Positions 43,041 through 52,627 of a DNA stretch of 64,000 nt are shown one piece after another; position 1 is the stretch's first letter; every line of letters begins with the position of its first letter. A model generated the notes under the pieces. It saw only the letters and a list, made by a program, of their open reading frames with translations, searched no databases and was not told the origin of the DNA. The translations under genes were made by a program, and so were the position numbers. Source of the stretch: Lysobacterales bacterium (GTDB lineage Bacteria > Pseudomonadota > Gammaproteobacteria > Xanthomonadales > Rhodanobacteraceae); assembly GCA_016721015.1 (NCBI GenBank), contig JADKJL010000004.1, positions 213,161 to 277,160 on the forward strand. The letters are read 5' to 3'.

Positions 43041-45926
43041 ATGAGATTAACGAACAACGAGCTTCTGAAAGCGGTACGACTCGCGCTGTACGCGGGTACC
43101 ACGGCCATCGTGGGTTTGAGCTCCATGCCTGTCTTCGCCCAGGATAGCGAGCAGGGCAGCGAGCGGCTGGAAACCATCGTAGTCACCGGTTCACGCATTC
43201 GTCGCGTTGACGTCGAAAGCGCAAGTCCGGTGTTTTCCATCGAGAAGGCTGACATCCAGAAGAGCGGCAAGCTCACCATCGGCGACCTGATCCAGGAAAG
43301 CCCGGCGATCTCGGGTGCGGCAACCAATCCGGCCGTGAACAACGGCGGCGGCAGCGGCGCCTCGACGGTGTCCCTGCGCGGCCTCGGCTCGCAACGTACC
43401 CTCTTGCTGGTCGACGGGCGTCGTCTCGCGTATGCAGACGTCAACTCGATTCCGATCAACATGGTCGAGCGCATCGACATCCTCAAGGATGGCGCATCGG
43501 CGATCTACGGTTCCGACGCAATCGGTGGCGTGGTCAACTTCATCCTGAGCAAGAATTATCAGGGCATTTCCGCTTCCGTCGACTACGGCATTTCTGACCG
43601 CGACGACGGCGTGCGGAAAGGCTTCCAGATGAACATCGGTCATACCAGCGACCGCGGCAGCCTGAACATCGGTGCGACCTACAACAAGCAGGACGCCGTC
43701 GGTGCCGGTGACCGCAGTTTCTCGAATCCGGCTCTTTACAACTATTACGGCACCGTGATTGCCCTCGGCTCCGGTTCGGTTCCGGATGGCCGTTTCGTCC
43801 TTTCCCGCACCGCGGCAGTGGCCGCTGGCCTCAACTGTCCGGGAACGGGCGCCAACGTGAACGTGACCCGCATTCATGGTGCAGAAGGCACCAATGCCTC
43901 GCAGTTCCGCTGCTATGTCGGCTCCGGCGCCAATAACGACACGTTCAACTATTCTCCGTACAACCTTGAGCTGACCCCGCAGGAGCGCGGCGGACTGTTC
44001 GTGAACGGCAATTACCGCATCACGGATACGATCGAAGCGTATGTTACGGCGTTCACCAACAAGACCCGTTCGCGCTACATCATCGCGCCGTTGCCGCTGA
44101 TCGTCGCCCAGCTCGGTGCGCCGATTTCCGCTCAAAGCGTTTACAACCCGTTCGGCGTCAATATCTCCAGCGGCGGTATTCGTGACCTCTCCGGTGGCAA
44201 TCGCGAAGGCTCGTATGAAACCCAGGCCGACCAGTTCAGTTCGGGTCTGCGTGGCAGTTTCGGGGATACCTGGCAGTGGGATGCCGGCGTTACCTGGGCG
44301 CGTACCTCGCAGGATACGGGCAATACCGGCTACTACTACCTGCCGGCATTTGCCGCGGCAATCGGACCGTCGTTCTATGATGCCGGTGGCGTTGCCCGTT
44401 GCGGCACCGCAGCGGCACCGATCGCCAACTGCACCCCGCTCAACCTGTTCAACTTCGACACAGCGACCGCCGCTGGCGCGTTGACGCGTTCGCAGCTCGA
44501 CGCGCTCCAGCTCACGGTGCGTTCGCACAGCTACTCGACCCAAAAGGGTGCGGCGTTCAACGTGACCGGTGAAATCTTCGATCTCCCGGCGGGTGCCGTG
44601 GGCATCGCGCTCGGTGGCGAATACCGCAAGGACTACCAGTACTTCCGGCCGGACTTCGTCTCGACGATTCTCGACCCGAACCAGGGCACCTGCCTGACCT
44701 TCACCGATGCCTGCGGCTCGCCCTCGAAGGGCCAGCTCAGCGTGCGTGAGTTCTATGGCGAGTTGTTTGTCCCGATTCTCGCCGACCTGCCGTTTGCCAA
44801 GTCGCTCAATCTGACGCTCGGTTCGCGTTACTCCGACTACTCGGCGTTTGGCACCACGACCAATTCCAAGATCGGCATCGAATACCGTCCGATCGACGAT
44901 CTGATGCTGCGCGGTACGGTAGCCGAAGTGTTCCGTTCGCCGACCATCAGCGATCTGTTCGGCGGCACGACTCCGAGCGCGGATACCTACAGCGATCCAT
45001 GTGATGGCCTGTCTGCTGGCGATCCCCGTCTGTCCAACCCGGCCTGCGCCGGACTGGCTCCCGGTTTCGAGCAGCTCACTGTCCAGACCCAGGCCCTGCG
45101 CGGCTCCAATGTGAATGTGAAGCCGGAGAACGGCAGAACCTTCACCTGGGGTGCGGTATATGACCCGAGCTGGTTGCCGGGTCTGTCGACCTCGCTGGAT
45201 TTCTGGAAGGTCAAGCTGACCAACACGATCGGCGCCCTCGGCACCCAGGTCATCATCGACCAGTGCTTCACCTTTGGACGCTTCTGCGACCTGTTCTCGC
45301 GTCAGCTCGGTGCCGGCGGCAATGGCGACATCGCCTTCGTCAGCAACCTGACCCAGAACATCGGCCGCGTTGATACGAGCGGCGTCGACTTCAGCATCAA
45401 GTACCGTTTGCCGGAAACCGCATTCGGCAACTTCAACGTCTCGCTCGACACGAGTTATGTCGGCAAGTACGACTCCGAAGTGATCGAGGGTGACGTCACC
45501 ACGCGTTACCACCGTGCAGGTACGTACACGTCGGCATCTTCCGGTGGTGACGGCAACTACGCACGCTGGCGTGGACTGGGTGCCATCGGCTGGAACATGG
45601 GAGCGTTCGATGCCGGCTGGCGCATGCGTTTTGTCGGCCCGACCCGTTTCGGCGTTTACGGCACGGCGGGCGATGGTTCGCAGGTCGTGTTCCCGGGTGG
45701 CGATGTGGCCAACAACTCGTTCCGCACCGGCGGCATCACGTACCACAACCTGACGGCTGGATTCAATGCCGAAGCCATCAACACGCGCTTTGACATCGGC
45801 GTGGACAATGTCTTCGACAAGCAGCCACCGGTTCTGTGGCAGTACGGCTTCAACGGCAACACCGACGAGCGTACCTATGACACCGTCGGCCGCTACTACT
45901 GGGCACGTGTTGGCGTGAAGTTCTGA
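43041..45926 (+). CDS. TonB-dependent outer-membrane receptor
   Basis: The 961-residue protein has a long signal peptide (about residues 1-33, ALYAGTTAIVGLSSMPVFAQ), a TonB-box-like segment LETIVVTGSRIRRVDVESAS, a plug domain (SLRGLGSQRTLLLVDGRRLA; YGSDAIGGVVNFILSKNY) and a large barrel that ends with the terminal Phe typical of outer-membrane proteins (YYWARVGVKF). The plug resembles those of the large receptor group common in Xanthomonadales for glycans or peptides. The substrate is unknown. GGAG lies 6 bases before the ATG, so the open frame from 42912 is not used. A strong terminator follows, so it is separately transcribed from the sulfotransferase genes downstream. Confidence 0.95.
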   Translation: MRLTNNELLKAVRLALYAGTTAIVGLSSMPVFAQDSEQGSERLETIVVTGSRIRRVDVESASPVFSIEKADIQKSGKLTIGDLIQESPAISGAATNPAVNNGGGSGASTVSLRGLGSQRTLLLVDGRRLAYADVNSIPINMVERIDILKDGASAIYGSDAIGGVVNFILSKNYQGISASVDYGISDRDDGVRKGFQMNIGHTSDRGSLNIGATYNKQDAVGAGDRSFSNPALYNYYGTVIALGSGSVPDGRFVLSRTAAVAAGLNCPGTGANVNVTRIHGAEGTNASQFRCYVGSGANNDTFNYSPYNLELTPQERGGLFVNGNYRITDTIEAYVTAFTNKTRSRYIIAPLPLIVAQLGAPISAQSVYNPFGVNISSGGIRDLSGGNREGSYETQADQFSSGLRGSFGDTWQWDAGVTWARTSQDTGNTGYYYLPAFAAAIGPSFYDAGGVARCGTAAAPIANCTPLNLFNFDTATAAGALTRSQLDALQLTVRSHSYSTQKGAAFNVTGEIFDLPAGAVGIALGGEYRKDYQYFRPDFVSTILDPNQGTCLTFTDACGSPSKGQLSVREFYGELFVPILADLPFAKSLNLTLGSRYSDYSAFGTTTNSKIGIEYRPIDDLMLRGTVAEVFRSPTISDLFGGTTPSADTYSDPCDGLSAGDPRLSNPACAGLAPGFEQLTVQTQALRGSNVNVKPENGRTFTWGAVYDPSWLPGLSTSLDFWKVKLTNTIGALGTQVIIDQCFTFGRFCDLFSRQLGAGGNGDIAFVSNLTQNIGRVDTSGVDFSIKYRLPETAFGNFNVSLDTSYVGKYDSEVIEGDVTTRYHRAGTYTSASSGGDGNYARWRGLGAIGWNMGAFDAGWRMRFVGPTRFGVYGTAGDGSQVVFPGGDVANNSFRTGGITYHNLTAGFNAEAINTRFDIGVDNVFDKQPPVLWQYGFNGNTDERTYDTVGRYYWARVGVKF

Positions 45927-45950
45927 TCTGACGTTTCATCTGTGTAACCA

Positions 45951-45980
45951 GACCGCGTGGCGAAAGCCACGCGGTCTTTT
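45951..45980 (+). terminator. intrinsic terminator after the TonB receptor
   Basis: GACCGCGTGGC and GCCACGCGGTC form a perfect 11-base stem with loop GAAA, followed by TTTT, 25 bases after the stop codon. Confidence 0.9.
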
Positions 45981-46048
45981 CATTTGCAAGAGTGGATTTG
46001 CGGGCGCGGATGCTGTCATCCAACACCCGGAAAGCAGGAGTCGATTCA

Positions 46049-47860
46049 ATGTTGCAACGTGCGTTCGAAGCCTATCAATCGGGCAAGCCACAGCAAGCGG
46101 AAACGCTATGCCGGGAAGTACTCGCGAAAACGCCCGAGGACGAAGTTGCCCTGCTGGTTCTGGCCATGAGTCTCGATGCCCAGCAGCGCAGTGATGAGGC
46201 GATGCAGCTTTTCGAATACCTGACCGTCATCTCGCCCGACCAGGCGGTGAATTGGACGAACCTGGGTACCATGCTGCGGTCGGCAGGACAGGCGGACAAG
46301 GCGGAGCAGGTATTTCGCAACGCACTCGATCGCGATGCCAATGAAATAACGGCGCTGTTCAATCTGGGCTCGCTGAGCTTCGAAAAGGGCAGCTACGGCG
46401 AAGCGCGTGCGCTCTTGCTGCGGGCGCTTGCGCTTGCGCCTGATGATGCGAATGTACGCGTGCTTGCGGTAGCCGCCTGTTTCGAATGCGCGGACTTCGA
46501 GCAAACTGATCGCCTGATTGCCGACTGGGAACGCTGGGCAACGCAGGATGTCACGGTGCTGACCGATCTCGGTTGGACATTGACGCGCCTGACCCGAGCC
46601 GAAGAGGCTGGCCGCGCGCTCGAGATGGCCGCGCGGATGATGCCGCACAACACGCGTGTCGATTTGCGCCGAGCCGCTTTCTACGAACGCACCAATCGAG
46701 TAGACGAATCACGCACTCTGCTCAATCAAATTCCCCAGGAGGCCCTGGATCGGGTTGGGCTGGGTATCGATGCAAGGGTTCTGCGTGCCGATCTCGCCTC
46801 GCGTGGCGATGATCTCGATGGCGCGCGTCGGCTTTACGAGGAGCTCGTCGCCAATCCGGAACTGGTCCGCCGCGATCCGCAATTGCCCTCGCAGTTGGCG
46901 CGCGTTTGCGATCGCCTGGGCGACACCGAGGCGGCAATGAAATGGCTGGTGCATGGCCGGGCCCTGCATCTTGCCCAGTTGCGCGAACGTGCACCGCAGG
47001 TGTTCGCTGATGGCGCCGATCCCCTGCAGATCATCCGGCAACCGCTTTCCGCCGAGCAGGTGGCAGCCTGGAAACCCGTGCAGGCTCCGCTTGCCGAAGA
47101 GTCACCGATTTTCGTGCTCGGTTTTCCACGCTCCGGGACCACGATGCTTGAAACGATGCTGGATGCGCACCCACTGCTCGCGAGCATGGACGAACGCGCT
47201 TTCATCCAGGATGTTGTCGACGAAATGCACAAGTCGGGTTTCAACTATCCCTTTGACCTTGGCAAGCTGGATGACGCGATGTGTATGCGTCTGCGCCAGA
47301 CCTATGCGAATCTGGTCGCCACGCAGGCACAGGTTGATCCGTCACTGCGCCTGGTCGACAAGAATCCGCTCAACATCATGCGCCTGCCCCTGATCGCCCG
47401 GCTTTTTCCAAAGGCGAAAATCATTCTTGCGCTGCGCCATCCGTGCGATGTCGTGCTCAGCAACTTCATGCAGACGTTTCGGGCCCCGGCTTACATCGCC
47501 ATGTGCGCGACCATCGAGTCAACCGCGCAAGGCTACGCGGACACCTTTGATTTCTGGATCAATCAGGCCGCCGTCCTGGCTCCCAATGTTCTCGAGTTGC
47601 GTTACGAGGATGTCGTCGACGACATCGAGGCCCAATCACGACGGCTTGCCGAATTCATCGGCATCAACTGGGACGAGCGCATGGTCAATTTCCACGAGCG
47701 CGCGAAAGACCGTGGCTTCATCGGCACACCGAGCTACCACCAGGTCGTCGAACCGATCAATCGCCGAGGCGTGGCGCGCTGGGAAAAATACCGGGCGTAT
47801 CTGGAACCGGCGATTCCGATCTTGCGTCCCCATATCGAGCGCTGGAACTACACGACCTGA
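46049..47860 (+). CDS. TPR-repeat sulfotransferase
   Basis: The 603-residue protein joins a tetratricopeptide region (residues about 1-300; repeats such as QAVNWTNLGTMLRSAGQADK and NEITALFNLGSLSFEKGSYG) to a sulfotransferase domain. The domain shows PIFVLGFPRSGTTMLETML (5'-PAPS loop) and IILALRHPCDVVLSNFMQTF (3'-phosphate motif), with VDKNPLNIMRLPLIARLFP between. The TPR part probably binds a protein partner or the acceptor. The start at 46049 has AGGAG 8 bases before it. Upstream in-frame GTG and ATG starts are less well supported. It is cytoplasmic. It runs with a TonB receptor upstream and two related genes downstream. Confidence 0.9.
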   Translation: MLQRAFEAYQSGKPQQAETLCREVLAKTPEDEVALLVLAMSLDAQQRSDEAMQLFEYLTVISPDQAVNWTNLGTMLRSAGQADKAEQVFRNALDRDANEITALFNLGSLSFEKGSYGEARALLLRALALAPDDANVRVLAVAACFECADFEQTDRLIADWERWATQDVTVLTDLGWTLTRLTRAEEAGRALEMAARMMPHNTRVDLRRAAFYERTNRVDESRTLLNQIPQEALDRVGLGIDARVLRADLASRGDDLDGARRLYEELVANPELVRRDPQLPSQLARVCDRLGDTEAAMKWLVHGRALHLAQLRERAPQVFADGADPLQIIRQPLSAEQVAAWKPVQAPLAEESPIFVLGFPRSGTTMLETMLDAHPLLASMDERAFIQDVVDEMHKSGFNYPFDLGKLDDAMCMRLRQTYANLVATQAQVDPSLRLVDKNPLNIMRLPLIARLFPKAKIILALRHPCDVVLSNFMQTFRAPAYIAMCATIESTAQGYADTFDFWINQAAVLAPNVLELRYEDVVDDIEAQSRRLAEFIGINWDERMVNFHERAKDRGFIGTPSYHQVVEPINRRGVARWEKYRAYLEPAIPILRPHIERWNYTT

Positions 47861-48498
47861 GTCGTGCGATCCGATTCAAAGCGATAGCCGAAAACCTCGA
47901 GGTCCCGCGCGTACATCGATGCGACCAGGTCGCGCAGCTCATCATCGTAGTATCCGGCGTAGTGCCGATGGCTCGATGCGTTGACCTGGCCAAGCTCGGC
48001 CGAAGGAATCCCGATGCGTGCGCAAATGGAATCGTAGTCGGCCTGCATCGTCTCAACATGGCCGATGCGGTCCATCGCGACCCGCCCATCCGTATCGCAC
48101 AGCATCTCGAACTGCGGGCGGAACAGGATGTGCTGCAACGGCGGACGGTCGCGAATGATGAAGCGCATGAAGGCCCGCGGATTTGCCTCGAACTGACCAT
48201 TGTTGCGACTCATGAAAGCGCAATAGGAAATGAATCGATCAAACGGATTGCGCACGAAAGCGAACTTGAAAAAGCTGCCGAATATCTGTTCGCCAAGCAC
48301 CGGTCGAACCTGCTGGACACTGAGATGGCCGTGGCCGATCTCGCTGAGCTGCGGCAGCGGCAAGCGCTTTTGCACGAACAGGCCAACCTGCTCCATGTCT
48401 TCCTCCGCCAGATGCGGTCGCAACGCCTGACGAATGGAATGCGTTCCGGTCTTTGGCACCGCAAAAAAGATGAACCGGTGTCGGTTGGAGATGATCAT
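47848..48498 (-). CDS. sulfotransferase family 2-like protein
   Basis: The 216-residue protein starts MIISNRHRFIFFAVPKTGTH, where the VPKTGTHSIRQAL segment is the PAPS-binding loop of the sulfotransferase family 2 group. FAFVRNPFDRFISYCAFMSR contains the second nucleotide motif. The middle has a long region with HILFRPQFEMLCDTDGRVAM typical of these short proteins. It is on the opposite strand and its 3' end overlaps the TPR-sulfotransferase gene by 13 bases. The acceptor is unknown. It could act on the same substrate as its neighbour. Confidence 0.85.
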   Translation of the reverse strand: MIISNRHRFIFFAVPKTGTHSIRQALRPHLAEEDMEQVGLFVQKRLPLPQLSEIGHGHLSVQQVRPVLGEQIFGSFFKFAFVRNPFDRFISYCAFMSRNNGQFEANPRAFMRFIIRDRPPLQHILFRPQFEMLCDTDGRVAMDRIGHVETMQADYDSICARIGIPSAELGQVNASSHRHYAGYYDDELRDLVASMYARDLEVFGYRFESDRTTQVV

Positions 48499-48683
48499 CG
48501 ACGCACGAATTCCAAGGCTGAAACATCCATTGTCGCATGCTCCTCGCGGCTATCCGAGGCCCTGCGCAACCAGTGTCCGGAACGAAACGTGCGGTTCACT
48601 TCGGGCAGCCTTGGTATGATTCGCGGGTTGGCTCTTGCGAGCAACTCGCCCGACGCCGGTGTCTTTTCGATTGGATCAAAGTC

Positions 48684-49670
48684 ATGAAACTCCAAGTCCC
48701 CTTTCTGCAATTGCCCTTGCACTTCGACGCCGCCATCCTCGCGGCGGAGATCGAGGCGCTCGGCGAATCCGTTTGGCGTCCGCATCCGCAAGGGTTCAAG
48801 GGCAATTCTGCCGTTCCCCTGATTGCGCGTGACGGCGACCCGCAAAGTGATGCCGTGAAGGGGGCAATGCGACCCACGCCGCAGCTCGAGCGCTGTCCGT
48901 ATCTGCTCCAGGTCCTCAGCGAGATCGGAGGAGTCTGGGGTCGCAGCCGCCTGATGCGCCTGTCCGGCAATGCGGAAGTCACCGCCCATGTCGACATCGA
49001 CTACTACTGGCGCGATCACATGCGCGTCCACGTGCCGATCGTCACGCAACCGGAAGTCCGCTTCCACTGCGGCGACGACTCGATTCACATGGCTACGGGA
49101 GAATGCTGGATCTTCGACACCTGGCGACCGCACCGCGTCGTCAATACGACCGAGAAATCGCGAATACACCTGGTCGCGGATTCAGTCGGTGGTCCCGGAT
49201 TGTGGAGCCTGATCGCGGCGGGTCGACCGCATGGTGTGGCGATCCCCGGATGGCAGTCCAGCTACCGCAAGCCGGAACCAGGCAAGGAGTCCACATTGCG
49301 TCTGGAGTCGTTCAACGTCCCTCCCGTGATGACGCCATGGGAAATCCAGGATCAGCTCAGCTTTGTGCTTGAGGGAGCGTTGCCTCATCCGGCTCTTGGC
49401 ATGATTCACCAGCTGGTCGGGCATTTCCATCGGCATTGGCGATCACTCTGGGCCATGCATGGTGACGCCGGTGGCGGGTTTGCCGAGTACCGTGAGGCGC
49501 TGAAGTTGTTTGCCGATGAGTTGTCGCGTATCGGTGACGGAGTGAAACTCGAGAACGGCACGGGTTTGATCAAGGCGATGAACAGTCTTGTCGTTGCCGT
49601 CGCAATCAACGACAACGACAGCGAATTGCTTGCTGACGAACGCTCGGCTCCGGTGACTGCCGCCATGTAG
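48684..49670 (+). CDS. aspartyl/asparaginyl beta-hydroxylase family protein
   Basis: This 328-residue protein is a 2-oxoglutarate/iron-dependent oxygenase of the AspH/LpxO-related family. The iron ligands are visible: His-x-Asp in NAEVTAHVDIDYYWRDHMRV, and a distal His in ECWIFDTWRPHRVVNTTEKS, followed by SRIHLVAD, with Arg for the co-substrate carboxylate. Sequences of this group hydroxylate Asp/Asn side chains in proteins or lipid A acyl chains. The acceptor here is not known. No signal peptide is seen. It follows two sulfotransferase genes, so its product may modify the same target. Confidence 0.85.
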   Translation: MKLQVPFLQLPLHFDAAILAAEIEALGESVWRPHPQGFKGNSAVPLIARDGDPQSDAVKGAMRPTPQLERCPYLLQVLSEIGGVWGRSRLMRLSGNAEVTAHVDIDYYWRDHMRVHVPIVTQPEVRFHCGDDSIHMATGECWIFDTWRPHRVVNTTEKSRIHLVADSVGGPGLWSLIAAGRPHGVAIPGWQSSYRKPEPGKESTLRLESFNVPPVMTPWEIQDQLSFVLEGALPHPALGMIHQLVGHFHRHWRSLWAMHGDAGGGFAEYREALKLFADELSRIGDGVKLENGTGLIKAMNSLVVAVAINDNDSELLADERSAPVTAAM

Positions 49671-49682
49671 TTTCAGAAACGG

Positions 49683-50786
49683 TCAAAAGTGAGAATCTTC
49701 GAAACCTTCATCCATCGGCGTTTCGCCGCCTTCGGCGAGGCGGATCTTGAGGGCGAGACCATCGCGTGAATCGGCCTTTGCCAGCGCTTCCTCGAGTTCG
49801 ATTCGGCCTTCCTTGTACAGCGCGTAGAGCGCCTGATCGAAGGTCTGCATGCCTTCCTGCAGACTGCGATCCATCGCCTCCTTCATTTCGTGGATCTGGC
49901 CGCGGCGGATCATGTCGCGGATCAACGGTGTATTCAGCAGAACCTCGACCGCCGGCAACCGGCGACCATCCTTGCCCATGACCAGTCGCTGCGAAATCAC
50001 CGCGCGCAGGTTGAGTGCAAGGTTCATGAGGATGTTGCGATGGGCAGCCTCGGGGAAGAAGTTGAGGATGCGCTCAAGCGTCTGGTCGGCGTTGTTGGAG
50101 TGCAGGGTGGCCAGGCACAGGTGTCCCGTCTCCGAAAACGAGATCGCCGCCTCCATTGTCTCGGCATCGCGGATCTCGCCGATCAGGATCACATCGGGAG
50201 CCTCACGCATCGCATTTTTCAGAGCCTCCGAATAGCTGTGCGTGTCGAGACCCACCTCGCGCTGGTTGACCACCGATTTCTTGTGTCGGTACAGGTATTC
50301 GATTGGATCTTCCACGGTCAGAATGTGACCGGAAGTGTGCATGTTGCGCTGATCGATCATCGCCGCGAGCGTGGTCGACTTTCCCGAACCGGTCGCGCCC
50401 ACGACCAGGATCAGGCCGCGCGGCTCCATGATGAGATCCTTGAACAGTTGCGGCAGGCGCAGTTGTTCGATGGTAGGGATCTCGCTCTTGATGGCACGGA
50501 TGACCATGCCAACTTCGCCGCGCTGCTTGAACACGTTGATGCGGAAGCGCCCGGCATCCTTGACCGCGATCGCCATGTTCAACTCGAGGTTCTTTTCGAA
50601 CTGCGGAACCTGGCCCTCATCCATCAGCGAATAGGCGATTTTCTTGACCATGCCGCCCGGCAGCCCGGTATTGCCGAGCGGGTAGAGCTTGCCTTCGACC
50701 TTGATGTTCACCGGGGCACCGGTGGTCAGAAACATGTCTGACGCACCCTTTTCGGTCATCAGCTTGAGAAAATATCCGATGTCCAT
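49683..50786 (-). CDS. pilU: type IV pilus retraction ATPase PilU
   Basis: PilU is a hexameric cytoplasmic ATPase that helps PilT retract type IVa pili. The 367-residue protein starts MDIGYFLKLMTEKGASDMFL at 50786, with GAGGA 8 bases upstream, so the longer open frame is not used. It has Walker A (GLILVVGATGSGKSTTLAAM), the Asp box (THSYSEALKNAMREAPDVIL), Walker B (IGEIRDAETMEAAISFSETG) and the HLCLATLHSNNADQTLERI His box. C-terminal residues LAEGGETPMDEGFEDSHF are acidic, as in PilU. PilT itself is not in the window. Confidence 0.92.
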   Translation of the reverse strand: MDIGYFLKLMTEKGASDMFLTTGAPVNIKVEGKLYPLGNTGLPGGMVKKIAYSLMDEGQVPQFEKNLELNMAIAVKDAGRFRINVFKQRGEVGMVIRAIKSEIPTIEQLRLPQLFKDLIMEPRGLILVVGATGSGKSTTLAAMIDQRNMHTSGHILTVEDPIEYLYRHKKSVVNQREVGLDTHSYSEALKNAMREAPDVILIGEIRDAETMEAAISFSETGHLCLATLHSNNADQTLERILNFFPEAAHRNILMNLALNLRAVISQRLVMGKDGRRLPAVEVLLNTPLIRDMIRRGQIHEMKEAMDRSLQEGMQTFDQALYALYKEGRIELEEALAKADSRDGLALKIRLAEGGETPMDEGFEDSHF

Positions 50787-50889
50787 CTGATCAAATCCTC
50801 GGAAACGTGGCGCCAAAATCGCCGGGAACGTTGCGAATGCCCGGCGGCCTTCCCACAATAGGGGATAGCCCCGGGCGCAGAGTACTGTT

Positions 50890-51282
50890 ATGACACCAAG
50901 CGGTATGAAAATCCATGGTTCAATCGCCCTTTCGCTGGTCCTGACGCTGGCGGCCTGCGGACCAACCAAACCACCACCCGATCTGCTCGGCCATGCCCAA
51001 CAACGATTGGCCAGCGCACGAAGCTCAGGTGCTGCAACTTTCGCGCCACTTGAGCTGCGATTTGCCGAAGAGCGCTTCACTCAGGCACAGGTGGCAATGC
51101 AGGATCGCGATTACACCCTGGCGACGAATCTGGCCGATGAATCCGCCGCCAACAGCGAGCTTGCTGCAATCAAGGCACGGCTCGGCAAGCTGCGTGAATC
51201 GGTTGATCAGCTGAAGCAGGAAAACGCCGAAATCGATCGTGTCCTGCAAGCTGCAGGCGCTGCCGCAGGAGGTGCGCAGTGA
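50890..51282 (+). CDS. DUF4398 lipoprotein
   Basis: The 130-residue protein has a lipoprotein signal (SIALSLVLTLAACGPTKPPP, lipobox LTLAAC), followed by a helical DUF4398 region: LRFAEERFTQAQVAMQDRDY and NSELAAIKARLGKLRESVDQ. DUF4398 proteins form coiled coils in the cell envelope and often precede an OmpA-type gene, as here. An alternative ATG lies at 50905. The stop overlaps the start of the OmpA gene (GTGA at 51279), so both are probably coupled. Confidence 0.85.
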   Translation: MTPSGMKIHGSIALSLVLTLAACGPTKPPPDLLGHAQQRLASARSSGAATFAPLELRFAEERFTQAQVAMQDRDYTLATNLADESAANSELAAIKARLGKLRESVDQLKQENAEIDRVLQAAGAAAGGAQ

Positions 51283-52247
51283 ACCGCGTCGCCTTGCTCA
51301 TCGCGATCCTGCTGGCAACGCTCTCGTTTGCGCCACCGGTAGCGGCGGCCAAAGTCGATGTCGATTTTGAGCGGCTGTCGCGCAGCCTTGGCCAGCTTGA
51401 AGCGGATGCCAGGCTCGGCAGCTATGCAGCCAACGAGATAGCGCAAGCCCGCGCAGCCTTGGTGACTCTCGATGAGAGCGGCAAGGGCAAGAAGCGGGCG
51501 CATCTCCTGTACATGGCCGAGCGTCGTGTCGATATCGCCTGGGCGACAGCCAACGTATTCGATTTTGAAAGCCAGCTCGCCGAGTTGCAGCGCGAGCACA
51601 GCCGTCTGCAACTTGCCGCTGCCCGGCACGAAGCCGAGCAGGCGCGCCGTGAGCTCGATCAGCAGCGCCTGTTGGCGCAGATTCGCGCCGAGGAAGCGGA
51701 GCGCCAGGCCGAAGAAGCACGAACCCTCGGTGAGCAGGAGACGGCTGCCGCGCGTGCGGAGGCCGATCAGGCGCAACGGCTCGCCGACGCGCAGGCGCGC
51801 GAAACCGTGCTCGCGCGCCGCGAGGCTGAGCTTGCCGGTGCCGCCGCCGACGCGCTGCGCACGCGCATCAATACTTTACGAGCCACGCGCGGCACACGAG
51901 GCATGCAGATGTCGCTCGAAGACGTCGCCTTCGCCTCCGGACAATCCCGACTTCGGGCCGAGGCCAGCGACTCGCTCGCCAAGGTGGCCGAGTTTGTCGG
52001 CCAGGATCCTGGCAAGCTGATCCGCATTGAAGGCCATACGGATTCGACAGGCAGCGCGAATGCCAACCAGGTGCTGTCGCAAAAGCGCGCCGAGGCGGTT
52101 CGCGATGCGCTTGAGGCGCTCGGCGTCGATCCTTCCAGAATGACCGCGGTTGGCGTCGGAGCCGAGCGACCGATTGCCCCGAACGACAATGCCGAAGGAC
52201 GCGCAAAGAATCGGCGAGTCGATGTGATTCTCGTTGAAAAACAATGA
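51279..52247 (+). CDS. OmpA-family protein with long coiled coil
   Basis: The 322-residue protein has a signal peptide (MNRVALLIAILLATLSFAPP), an N-terminal DUF4398-like helical part, a long coiled coil (about residues 100-210, repeated Glu/Ala/Arg/Gln), and an OmpA-like peptidoglycan-binding domain (about 215-320). The latter shows IRIEGHTDSTGSANANQVLS and the NRRVDVIL end with Asp and Arg that bind diaminopimelate. It likely links the outer envelope to peptidoglycan. The GTG start overlaps the preceding stop. Confidence 0.9.
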   Translation: MNRVALLIAILLATLSFAPPVAAAKVDVDFERLSRSLGQLEADARLGSYAANEIAQARAALVTLDESGKGKKRAHLLYMAERRVDIAWATANVFDFESQLAELQREHSRLQLAAARHEAEQARRELDQQRLLAQIRAEEAERQAEEARTLGEQETAAARAEADQAQRLADAQARETVLARREAELAGAAADALRTRINTLRATRGTRGMQMSLEDVAFASGQSRLRAEASDSLAKVAEFVGQDPGKLIRIEGHTDSTGSANANQVLSQKRAEAVRDALEALGVDPSRMTAVGVGAERPIAPNDNAEGRAKNRRVDVILVEKQ

Positions 52248-52627
52248 CTTAACGTTTTGTTTTCAAATCGAAAATTGCTGGAAAAGCGGTTGCCAAGGGG
52301 TAGGCAAAGGAGTAGCTTTTAAACCCCATGCGACCCGGTGTTTCTCTGGAACCCGCATGGGATATTGCCTAGCCCATGAGTTCAGCACAGAAGACCGTTA
52401 ATCCAGTGACATCGGCCCCAGCCGGCCGGTACACACGGTTGGGTGCCTGGCAGTGGCGCTCACCCGAGTCGCAATACGATTGCGATCCGAGCGCTGTCCT
52501 CAGCGGCTCAGGCGGCCTGATTCCAGGCCAAAGCGTGTCTGTTCCATCGTCCCTGCAACCCATGACGCGACGCCCAAAGGCGTCGCGTCATGGTGTCTGC
52601 ATTTCCGACTCCAAAGGAGGTAGCCTG
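52248..52627. other. intergenic region with a strong hairpin upstream of the DUF465 gene
   Basis: No gene is supported here. A perfect 14-base stem (CATGACGCGACGCC with its complement) and 4-base loop at 52561-52592 lie 35 bases before the DUF465 start, without a T-tract. Confidence 0.5.

Noticed and set aside
43191..45746. 851-codon minus-strand frame opposite the TonB receptor
   Set aside because: The composition is Arg/Val/Gly-rich without motifs, and it lies fully within a convincing receptor gene. It is a shadow of GC-rich codon bias.
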